Shown one piece after another: positions 7,074 through 15,081 of a DNA stretch of 23,439 nucleotides. The position numbers and the translations under genes are program-made. Every line of letters begins with the position of its first letter. Positions within the stretch are counted from its first letter, which is position 1. The stretch lies in assembly GCA_016783865.1 (NCBI GenBank), contig JADHVS010000048.1, forward strand, positions 1 through 23,439, written 5' to 3'. This stretch comes from Bacteroidales bacterium. GTDB taxonomy: Bacteria; Bacteroidota; Bacteroidia; Bacteroidales; SM23-62. The notes beneath the pieces were generated by a model. That model did not search any database. It saw only the letters and a program-made list of their open reading frames with translations, and was not told the DNA's origin.

Positions 7074-9731
7074 ATGACATTCCATAATTTATACATTATA
7101 ATTATTCTCAGCTTGTGTTCCCTGTGGAGTTGCCAAAATGACACGGTCATACAATACAGCAAGAATAATGATGGACTGGTTGTAACGGATGGTGAGGTCA
7201 AAGCCGTTTTCACAGAAGATGATGAAGGTTATCCGTTACAGGTTTTTTATGTAAAAGAGGAAGAAGGATATAAAGAGATTATCAGGTCTTTCAGGCCCAA
7301 CATACCTGATGCTTTCCGGAATGATACTGCCAACGATTATGCACGTTTTTATGATACCAGGATCACTCCAAAAAGATACTTGATCACTGAACAAAAAGCG
7401 AATACCCGTTATGACAAAAAGAGTAGTACGATCATATTGGAAGGTGATAATAATGGTTTAACGGTCAATCAATACATTAATATTATACCATATGAAAAAA
7501 GGATTCATTATAAGGTAGAGTGCGAATTGCCTGATTCAAATCTCGATTATTTAATGAGCACCTTTCAGGTCAACATGGAGGCAGAACCTTTTTTTGTGCA
7601 CACTCCGGCACTAAAATATGATAATGAAGAATCGGGACAGAACCGGTTTAATATGTCTCCATCACAGGATCAGATAATTGGTGACAGATGTTTTCATGCA
7701 CCTGCCATCATCCTTCAGGATAAATCCTTTTTTGTGGCATTGGTCCCCTGCCTGGAGGCCATTAATAAGTATAAGTTAATTTCACCGGATGCCAGAAGAG
7801 AGAGCCTGATCCCAAGAAACCGGTTTGGAGTGCCAGTTGAAGATGATAAGTACACCATGCCTGCTGCTCTTGATCTGAATATTAAGAGCGGATTATCCTC
7901 AAAACCCATTTTAGCTTACGGATATGCGGATGCCATCATAGGCCATCATATGCACTTCAACCGGATGAATGACACAAGCATGATCAGAAAGGTCAACCAG
8001 AACAAAATAATATATGAGTTTGACCTGTTTCTTGATACAGAAATAAAAGAACACGTTGATTATCCGAAAATAAGCAGGTTCATCTGGGAAGAATACGGAC
8101 ATGAAGTTTTTAAGAACCGTCCACACCTGGCCATGCCTTTTGAAGAATACAGACGTATTATTGACAGCATAACGTTCAGGCCGAGTCCCTATCAGGAAAT
8201 TGATGTCCCTGTTCCGGGATATCCCAATACCGGATCATGGCTGCAATGGGAGGAGAATGGTATCCCAATGGGAGGTTATCGCTCAGCTATAAACTGGTGG
8301 AACGATAAACTTCATAATTCCGCCTTCTGGAATAATGCCCGGGATGCCTCAGGTTTCTGGTTTTGGGCCAAAGAACACAACGATTCCATTGCATTAGACC
8401 GTGCCCGCAGGATAATTAACTGGTGCCTGTCAGCCCCACGCAACGAACAAGGTTTATTTGCTACATTATATAATGCCGAAGAAAAATATTGGGGATTGCA
8501 ATTTTCTGATCCCGTTCATGGAGAAAACCGCTTTTTTCTTGAAGACAGCAGAAGTTACAACATAGCTACCATGAGCAAAACCGGGGCTCACCTGCTGGAT
8601 TATTATTTGCGTTGTGAGCCGGACGAAAGAATTGTTAATTATCTCAAACCCTATGGTGATTGGTTAATATCAGTGATTGATGAAAGAGGCAGTGTGCCTG
8701 CCTATGTTTCCGAAGAAATGGTCAATTCTGACATTCTTCGATATTCCGCCCATCCTGCTGCAAGTTTATGGTTCCTGGCAAACCTTTATCGTTCAACTTC
8801 CGAACCCGCATACCTTGAAGGAGCAAAAAAAATTGCTGTTTACCTTGAACAGGAGGTCCTGCCTGAAGCAAAATGGAAAGATATGGAGCAGTATTTTTCA
8901 TGTGGTGCAAAACCACTTTCCTTTACACGCGATCGATTACAGCACCAGATTGCAAGAGGTAATCTGTGCATTATATGGGCTTCCGAAGGATTCGCTTCCC
9001 TAGCTGATGCTACAGGTTCAGAAAGATATGTAAAAGATGGTCTGATGGCCGTCGAGTACCTCGTCTTTACCCAGTGCAGCTGGGATCCACACTTTATTTA
9101 TACGGCTTTCCCTTTTGGGGGATTCAGTGTTGATAATGCTGATGTTACAACATTTCTTGATGCACGTCAGGCTGAAACAGTCAAACCTTTGATCTGGTAT
9201 GCAAAAAAGGCAGGAAGACAGGATCTGTTAGAAAGAGCTGTTGCAGCTGCCCGTTCTTCTATTGTTTTGATAAATCATCCATTGCACAAATCGAACAATA
9301 TATACAGGCACACAAATATCTATCCTTTTGGTTTAGGCCCTGAGAATATCGATCATGAAGGGTATCCCCAGTCTGCTATGAGAACACATCCCAGTTGGGG
9401 AGAAGGATCAGGTATTTATACCGGGCTCGCGGAGGCTGCGAGAGCTCTTGGTGGATTGTATATCAATACAGAAAAAGAAATCGCAGTGGGTGTTGATGGG
9501 TTGCGGATATCGAAAATAACTTTTGAAGAAGAACAAGTGATAGTGGATGTAGAGAGTTGGTTATCAGAAAAATACCTAAAGGAACCCTGGGTAAAACCCT
9601 ATCATACAAATTTAGTGATTGATGGTGATATAAAGAGGATCATTTTCAATGATGAAAAAAATGATATTGACAACCGGATTGTTGATTTGGTAGTCTTGCC
9701 TGGTAAATATGTTCGTATTGTTAAAGAATAA
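7074..9731 (+). CDS. Large exported lipoprotein, probable alpha-barrel glycosidase, family not recognised
   Basis: I do not recognise this 885-aa protein as a named family. ATG 7074 gives MTFHNLYIIIILSLCSLWSC, a lipobox with Cys20 as the lipidated residue; a TTG two codons earlier is less likely. Residues about 25-330 are rich in beta-strand-like segments (DGLVVTDGEVKAVFTEDDEG, GLTVNQYINIIPYEKRIHYK). From about 380 on it has alternating helical blocks with many Trp, Tyr and acidic residues: GSWLQWEENGIPMGGYRSAI, NNARDASGFWFWAKEHNDSI, FLEDSRSYNIATMSKTGAHL. This layout is typical of enzymes with a beta-sandwich followed by an (alpha/alpha)6 barrel. It heads a run of genes (next start 16 bp after its stop) that includes GH116-like and GH94-like proteins of the same general build, so a role in glycan cleavage is inferred. 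The 242-bp gap upstream has no promoter I can name. Confidence 0.75.
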   Translation: MTFHNLYIIIILSLCSLWSCQNDTVIQYSKNNDGLVVTDGEVKAVFTEDDEGYPLQVFYVKEEEGYKEIIRSFRPNIPDAFRNDTANDYARFYDTRITPKRYLITEQKANTRYDKKSSTIILEGDNNGLTVNQYINIIPYEKRIHYKVECELPDSNLDYLMSTFQVNMEAEPFFVHTPALKYDNEESGQNRFNMSPSQDQIIGDRCFHAPAIILQDKSFFVALVPCLEAINKYKLISPDARRESLIPRNRFGVPVEDDKYTMPAALDLNIKSGLSSKPILAYGYADAIIGHHMHFNRMNDTSMIRKVNQNKIIYEFDLFLDTEIKEHVDYPKISRFIWEEYGHEVFKNRPHLAMPFEEYRRIIDSITFRPSPYQEIDVPVPGYPNTGSWLQWEENGIPMGGYRSAINWWNDKLHNSAFWNNARDASGFWFWAKEHNDSIALDRARRIINWCLSAPRNEQGLFATLYNAEEKYWGLQFSDPVHGENRFFLEDSRSYNIATMSKTGAHLLDYYLRCEPDERIVNYLKPYGDWLISVIDERGSVPAYVSEEMVNSDILRYSAHPAASLWFLANLYRSTSEPAYLEGAKKIAVYLEQEVLPEAKWKDMEQYFSCGAKPLSFTRDRLQHQIARGNLCIIWASEGFASLADATGSERYVKDGLMAVEYLVFTQCSWDPHFIYTAFPFGGFSVDNADVTTFLDARQAETVKPLIWYAKKAGRQDLLERAVAAARSSIVLINHPLHKSNNIYRHTNIYPFGLGPENIDHEGYPQSAMRTHPSWGEGSGIYTGLAEAARALGGLYINTEKEIAVGVDGLRISKITFEEEQVIVDVESWLSEKYLKEPWVKPYHTNLVIDGDIKRIIFNDEKNDIDNRIVDLVVLPGKYVRIVKE

Positions 9732-9747
9732 TGAAATAACTCAAGCT

Positions 9748-12282
9748 ATGAAAAAGATATTAATCATTTTGACCATTTGCATACTAACTGTTGGACTGAC
9801 AGGAGTAAACGCTAAGGATTGGCCGGTGCTGAAGCATTATGACCAGGATCATACCTGTAAAATTGCATTGCCCATTGGGGGTATCGGAACAGGAACTGTT
9901 TCAATGGGAGGAAGGGGTAATTTGCAGGATTGGGAAATAATGAACCGGCCGGCAAAAGGTTATAATCCCGGATCAGGAAGAGAGAATTCACCCTTTTTTA
10001 CTCTTTATACTGATGTAGGTGGTAAAAAAGACCTACGTCTGCTGGAAGGCCCGGTTCCGTTTTTCCTCTATGAAGGTATGGCAGGTGCAGTGGCTACAAA
10101 TCACGGACTTCCAAGGTTTAAGAATGTCTCTTTTGATGCAGCCTATCCATTTGGTCAGGTTAACCTGAGTACGCCACAGTTGCCCCTGGAGGTAAAAATT
10201 AAATCTTTTAATCCGTTAATTCCGGGAGATGTTGATAACAGTAGTATTCCTGTTGCTGTTATCGATTTTGAAATTACGAACACCTCTGATGAAGAAATTG
10301 TTTTCAGTATATGTGGGACAATGCAAAACTTTATTGGAGAGGATGGAACCGAAGGGAAGGCGCAAGACAACTTAAATACATATAAAAAAGAACAGGACTT
10401 TTGTGGTATTTTTTTTAGTTCCGATGGTGTGAATAAAAAGGCAGACCAATATGGGGAGATGACCCTGATTACCACTCATGCCGGAGATGTTACTTACAGG
10501 ACTGCCTGGAAACCCGAACACTGGGGATCCTCCATTCTTGACTTCTGGGATGATATGTCACAGGACGGAAAGCTGGAGAACAGGAAGGATGAAGAATCTG
10601 ATAAACCAATGGCATCTTTATCTGTCAGCGATGTTATCCCCGCAAAAGAAACAAAAACGATCCGGTTTTTAATAACCTGGTACTTTCCAAACAGAACAGC
10701 ATGGTCTAGTGAATCATTGGTTAATTATTATTGTACAAAATATGAGGGGGCCTGTGATGTGGCGATGAAAACAATACCTGAATTAAATTATTTGGAAGAA
10801 AAAACGATTGAGTTCGTTGAAGCTTTCTGTGAAAGTGACCTTCCGGAGGTGGTGAAAGAGGCAGCCCTGTTTAATATAAGTACGCTCAGAACCGAAACTT
10901 GTTTCCGCCTTTCAGATGGAAATTTGTTTGTATGGGAAGGATGCCTTGATAAAGTGGGTTGCTGTTTTGGTTCCTGTACGCATGTCTGGAATTATGAAAC
11001 AGCCACCGGATTTTTATTTGGCGACCTGGCAAAAACCCGGAGGTATGTAGAATTCGGACATGCTACCCGGGATGATGGCTTGATGAGTTTTCGTGTAAAG
11101 TTGCCTTTGGAAGATATCTCGGAATATTCATATGCGGCGGCCGATGGCCAGATGGGGACCATTATGAAGTTTTACAGGGATTGGCAACTGTCCGGCGATG
11201 ATGATTTTTTTAAACCGTTATACCCGGCGGCTAAAAATGCCCTTTCTTATGCCTGGATAGAAGGGGGCTGGGATGGGAACCAGGATGGAGTTATGGAAGG
11301 TGTTCAACACAATACTATGGATGTTGAGTATTATGGTCCTAATCCGCAAATGACCATATGGTACCTTGGAGCCCTGAGGGCTGTTGAAGAAATGGCTAAT
11401 CATATGAATGATAAAAAAATGGCTGCAAAGTGCAGTAAGCTATTTAAAAAGGGGAGTCAATGGGTGGATGAAAACCTGTTTAACGGCGAATATTATTATC
11501 ATCAGATCATTGTTCCTGATAAAGATAATATTCCCGAGGAACAGCTTGTTGGCATGGGTGCAGAAGATTACGGTAATCCCGATTATCAGCTGGGTGAAGG
11601 ATGCCTGGTGGATCAAATGGTAGGCCAGTATATTGCCCATGTCTGTGGCCTGGGTTACCTGCTGGAAAAAGACAATGTGGGTAAAGCCCATCAAAGTATA
11701 ATGAAATATAACTACAGAGAAAACTTATCAGATCATTTTAATTGTTTTCGGACCTATGCCCTGGGTGATGAGGCTGCATTGCTAATGGCCTCTTATCCAA
11801 AATCACGGCCTGTGAATCCCTTTCCATATTTTACAGAAGTGATGACAGGATTTGAGTATACTGCTGCAATAGGCATGTTGTATGAAGGTCAGATCGACAA
11901 TGGATTAAAGTGTATTCAAAATATCAGGGACCGTTATGATGGTAGAAAAAGGAGCCCGTTTGATGAAGCAGAATGCGGTCACCACTATGGCCGTGCCATG
12001 GCCAGCTGGTCAGCATTGTTGGCGCTGACCGGGTTCCATTATTCTGGTTTATCAGAAGAGATCACATTCAATAATATATCCGGAAAATATTTCTGGTCGA
12101 ATGGTTATGCTTATGGGACCGTTAATCTGGATGACAAGGATGGTGGCAAGCAGATGGAACTGACCATTCTGAACGGCACTTTGCAGCTCTCAAGCATTCA
12201 TATTGAAACTGTTGGAAAACTTACTCTGCCTGAAAGCAGAATCCTTAAGACCGGAGAAATAGCCACGTTTAAAATAAATTAA
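9748..12282 (+). CDS. GH116-like (GBA2/DUF608) glycosidase, Sec-exported
   Basis: Retaining beta-glycosidase family; characterised GH116 members act on beta-glucosides, beta-xylosides or GlcNAc glycosides. The preferred start is ATG 9748, giving MKKILIILTICILTVGLTGV and likely cleavage after VNA. The ATG at 9709 would overlap the upstream gene and hide the signal. The N-terminal GBA2_N region begins with LPIGGIGTGTVSMGGRGNLQ and continues DWEIMNRPAKGY, a family hallmark. The catalytic (alpha/alpha)6 domain has DGNLFVWEG, CCFGSCTHVWNYETATGFLF and DGQMGTIMKFYRDWQLSGD. By alignment from memory to human GBA2 (E527, D677) the nucleophile is E397 (WEG) and the acid/base D525 (NTMDVEYYG). Both are present, so it should be active. 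Length is 844 aa. The next gene starts 2 bp after the stop, so translation is probably coupled. Substrate within GH116 is not predictable here. Confidence 0.9.
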   Translation: MKKILIILTICILTVGLTGVNAKDWPVLKHYDQDHTCKIALPIGGIGTGTVSMGGRGNLQDWEIMNRPAKGYNPGSGRENSPFFTLYTDVGGKKDLRLLEGPVPFFLYEGMAGAVATNHGLPRFKNVSFDAAYPFGQVNLSTPQLPLEVKIKSFNPLIPGDVDNSSIPVAVIDFEITNTSDEEIVFSICGTMQNFIGEDGTEGKAQDNLNTYKKEQDFCGIFFSSDGVNKKADQYGEMTLITTHAGDVTYRTAWKPEHWGSSILDFWDDMSQDGKLENRKDEESDKPMASLSVSDVIPAKETKTIRFLITWYFPNRTAWSSESLVNYYCTKYEGACDVAMKTIPELNYLEEKTIEFVEAFCESDLPEVVKEAALFNISTLRTETCFRLSDGNLFVWEGCLDKVGCCFGSCTHVWNYETATGFLFGDLAKTRRYVEFGHATRDDGLMSFRVKLPLEDISEYSYAAADGQMGTIMKFYRDWQLSGDDDFFKPLYPAAKNALSYAWIEGGWDGNQDGVMEGVQHNTMDVEYYGPNPQMTIWYLGALRAVEEMANHMNDKKMAAKCSKLFKKGSQWVDENLFNGEYYYHQIIVPDKDNIPEEQLVGMGAEDYGNPDYQLGEGCLVDQMVGQYIAHVCGLGYLLEKDNVGKAHQSIMKYNYRENLSDHFNCFRTYALGDEAALLMASYPKSRPVNPFPYFTEVMTGFEYTAAIGMLYEGQIDNGLKCIQNIRDRYDGRKRSPFDEAECGHHYGRAMASWSALLALTGFHYSGLSEEITFNNISGKYFWSNGYAYGTVNLDDKDGGKQMELTILNGTLQLSSIHIETVGKLTLPESRILKTGEIATFKIN

Positions 12283-12284
12283 AT

Positions 12285-14777
12285 ATGAAGGGGAAATTAA
12301 TTATTATTCTGACTCTGTCCTTTATTTTTATAGCAACTAATGCCAGTGAGAAGGATTGGTATGAATTCTCCCCGGATGGCCAAGTTTGTCATATTTATAA
12401 TCGAAATCTGCCAACTCCATGGTTTAACAGGCTTACGAATGGTTACCTGACAGCGTGGGTAACCCATAAAGGAGGGATTGAGGTTTTTTTGTCTGATCCT
12501 TCTATCAATGGTTTGGTCAATCCCCAGGAAGTTTCCGGAAACTTTTATGTTACCAGGGCAGGTAGTGACAAAATCACCTGGGTAAATAATCCTGAAAATG
12601 AAGATCAGTGGGAATGCAGGGTCGGCCTTGGTTATTCTACCATCTCTTGCACCAAGGATAATATTAAAACGGAGGTGACCTATTTTATTCCATTGGACGA
12701 TAATGTTCTTTTAATGTCTATTGAGATGACTAATCTTTCAGCATCAGATCAGGATGTAAATATATATGTTCAGGTGGAATGGAACTTAGGTGATGCTGTT
12801 AAGTATATTGTACAGCGTGGAGATGGCCGTGCCGGAAGCCAGCAAAATCTTTACAAAAAAACCTGGTTCACTGATAACACAATATGGGCCGTTCACCCTA
12901 ACTGGAGAAATGTTGGAGCCTGCAGGGCATGGCCTTATACCGGTTACCTTAGCTCAAATTTCCCTGTTGAATCCTATGAAACCATACGTTCAAAATTCCT
13001 GGGATATGAATTTGATTTTAGCCATCCTCAGGCAGTAAAAATTGGTGAATTGTCCAACACTGATTTCTGGAGCGAGGATGATTACCCCTGGGGGGTATTG
13101 CATACAAAAATCAGCCTTAAACCTGATGAGACAAAAGAATTTACCTATATACTGGGTATGGAGAGGGATGAAGAAAGTGCGACCAGAATACTTAAAAAAT
13201 ATGCAGAACAGAATATGGTAAATGAAGAATTTGCAAGGTTACAGGATCACTATAACGATTTGATTGAACATTCAATTAATATTAACACTCCGGATATCGA
13301 TAATGACAGGATTATTAATATTTGGTCGAAGTACCATTGGAATCAGGTCATTAAAAGAAGTCAGAACGATGATGCTCTTGGAGTTGGATTGTGGTGCTAC
13401 GGTATTGAGGGTGGTGGCATGTCAGTGCATCCCGAACACATCATGTTACCCAATGACAAGGACATCCTGTATCAGGAAATTAATTATATGTTGAGAAACC
13501 AGACGGAAGATGTATCTAAAACATCTATTTATACAAGTCAGACTGCAATGCTTTATGAGGATTTACAAATGGATTCAAGACCAGGATTTCCGGCAAATCA
13601 CTTCGATGTTCCTCATCATCATAATATCTGGGGATTTCTCACCTCTCTTTTATTCTATATGAAAGAATATGGTGATAAAGATTTTATTGATAAAGAGATC
13701 GCCTTTTTTGAAGGGTCCAGCGGTGATATCTGGGAGCACATCGATAAGGCAATTATAATAAGTTTATCCGGCTTATCCCCCAATGGTCTTCCACTAATCC
13801 CGGCAAACGTCGGTGACTGGATGGATGAGTTTACAAAGATCAGCCAGAACGGGAATGCAGAAAGTGTGATGCTTGGAATGCAATTGTGTTTTTATTTAAA
13901 GGAATTTGCAAAAATTGCAGAATTGGCCGGCCAGGGAGAACTGCAAAAGAAATGGGAAAAACATTATGAAAGTCTTAAAAACGCCATAAATGAGACAGCC
14001 TGGGATGGGAACTGGTATATACGGGCCTTTTCTGACAGGAACGGAAAGCGAACCCCGGTTGGCACTCATATGAATAATGAGGGTAAGATATATCTCAATG
14101 CACAATCCTGGAGTGTACTGGGTGGGGTGGCTTCCGGGGATCGGGCCAGCAAGGCACTTCATTCTGTCGGATCCATGATGATCAGTGATTTCGGACCAAT
14201 GATCTTTTACCCCCCTTATAGCTCATTTAATGAATACGTTGGAACCCAATCCTTGTATTCTCCTGGTTTCAGGAATGGATGTATCTATTTGAGACCCACA
14301 AGCTGGGCAATCATGGCAGCATGTCTGGCTGGTGAGAGTGACCTTGCCTGGGAGATGTATAATAAGGCTTCGCTGGTAAATCAAACCAGGGACATAGAAA
14401 GGTTTCAGTGTGAACCATATGTATATCCTGAAAATTATGTAGGCCCGGATCACAGGTTAGCCGGGAAGGGCCAGTTTCAATGGTGTCTTGGAGAAGCTAC
14501 ATCGTGGATGTGGGTAGCTTACAATTATTATCTGCTTGGAATACGTCCTGAGTATGACGGGTTATTAATCGATCCAAAAATGCCGGAAGATTGGGACCAT
14601 TTCTCTGTAGAGAGACCGTTCCGGGGCGACCATTATTCAATCGATATTATGAAAATTGAAAAACTCTCACCAGGTAAAATAAAGATATATCTGGACGGTA
14701 AACCTATAAAGGGAAACCTGATCAGACCAGTTGGAGATGGAGAACAGCACAAGGTTCGGGTGGAGATAGGTCAATAA
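12285..14777 (+). CDS. Secreted GH94-like protein with altered phosphate site
   Basis: The build is that of GH94 (cellobiose and chitobiose phosphorylases): an N-terminal beta-sandwich, a linker helix near residue 330, an (alpha/alpha)6 barrel and a C-terminal beta piece. Landmarks are ANVGDWMD (D514 matches the catalytic acid of the DWND motif), AQSWSVLGGVASGDRA, and the tail GIRPEYDGLLIDPKMPEDWD with FSVERPFRG. Unlike typical GH94 enzymes it begins with a Sec signal (MKGKLIIILTLSFIFIATNA). The two phosphate contacts are changed: the usual HANPW is RPTSW (R670) and the usual TGSA is LGEA (L735, G736, E737). The 65-residue spacing between these positions equals that of H666-T731 in Cellvibrio gilvus cellobiose phosphorylase, as I recall it. 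It may be a hydrolase or transglycosylase rather than a phosphorylase; that is inference. Length 830 aa. The gene starts 2 bp after the GH116-like gene. Confidence 0.85.
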   Translation: MKGKLIIILTLSFIFIATNASEKDWYEFSPDGQVCHIYNRNLPTPWFNRLTNGYLTAWVTHKGGIEVFLSDPSINGLVNPQEVSGNFYVTRAGSDKITWVNNPENEDQWECRVGLGYSTISCTKDNIKTEVTYFIPLDDNVLLMSIEMTNLSASDQDVNIYVQVEWNLGDAVKYIVQRGDGRAGSQQNLYKKTWFTDNTIWAVHPNWRNVGACRAWPYTGYLSSNFPVESYETIRSKFLGYEFDFSHPQAVKIGELSNTDFWSEDDYPWGVLHTKISLKPDETKEFTYILGMERDEESATRILKKYAEQNMVNEEFARLQDHYNDLIEHSININTPDIDNDRIINIWSKYHWNQVIKRSQNDDALGVGLWCYGIEGGGMSVHPEHIMLPNDKDILYQEINYMLRNQTEDVSKTSIYTSQTAMLYEDLQMDSRPGFPANHFDVPHHHNIWGFLTSLLFYMKEYGDKDFIDKEIAFFEGSSGDIWEHIDKAIIISLSGLSPNGLPLIPANVGDWMDEFTKISQNGNAESVMLGMQLCFYLKEFAKIAELAGQGELQKKWEKHYESLKNAINETAWDGNWYIRAFSDRNGKRTPVGTHMNNEGKIYLNAQSWSVLGGVASGDRASKALHSVGSMMISDFGPMIFYPPYSSFNEYVGTQSLYSPGFRNGCIYLRPTSWAIMAACLAGESDLAWEMYNKASLVNQTRDIERFQCEPYVYPENYVGPDHRLAGKGQFQWCLGEATSWMWVAYNYYLLGIRPEYDGLLIDPKMPEDWDHFSVERPFRGDHYSIDIMKIEKLSPGKIKIYLDGKPIKGNLIRPVGDGEQHKVRVEIGQ

Positions 14778-14861
14778 TAAATGGAGTAAGAACATACGAA
14801 AGTTCGATGAACAGAATCTGATACGATAAATTTATTTTAAATAAATGTCTCATTAAAAATT

Positions 14862-15044
14862 AATTCCGGGGGTACTGTTGTTTGCATGCCTGCTGCATTC
14901 AGGGTAGTTTACTAAGTTCTTTGTCAGGTTAAATTTTAGGTTTATAGGTCAATAATAGGTGGAACTATGGTTAATTTGGTTTAGTTAGGTTTATGCAGGT
15001 TTCTATTTAGGGTTTATGGGCACCTTTCAAAATCCCCCGGAATT
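14862..15044. repeat. Gap with 11-bp inverted repeat and reiterated GG-TTTA motifs
   Basis: The 304-bp gap (14778-15081) holds no gene I can see. AATTCCGGGGG at 14862-14872 is mirrored exactly by CCCCCGGAATT at 15034-15044, bounding 183 bp. Inside, AGGTTTAT occurs at 14938 and 14987, with variants AGGTTTCTAT at 14997 and AGGGTTTAT at 15009, and there are many other GG pairs on the plus strand. ATAGGTCAATAATA at 14944-14957 also occurs at 14766-14779, across the stop codon of the GH94-like gene. It could be a small mobile-element relic or a regulatory leader for the next gene. No promoter or T-tailed hairpin is clear. Confidence 0.5.
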
Positions 15045-15081
15045 TTTTAACCTCTATGCGTGAATTGATTTAACATTGAAT

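Noticed and set aside
9709..9747. Upstream ATG of the first GH116-like gene overlapping the 885-aa gene
   Set aside because: It would put 13 residues before the signal peptide; ATG 9748 starts exactly at it.
9748..12282. Possible loss of the catalytic glutamate in the first GH116-like enzyme (CCFGSC versus CCEGTC)
   Set aside because: The spacing from human GBA2 E527 to D677 (150 residues) fits the Glu of the EG motif, not the later position; that Glu (E397) is present.
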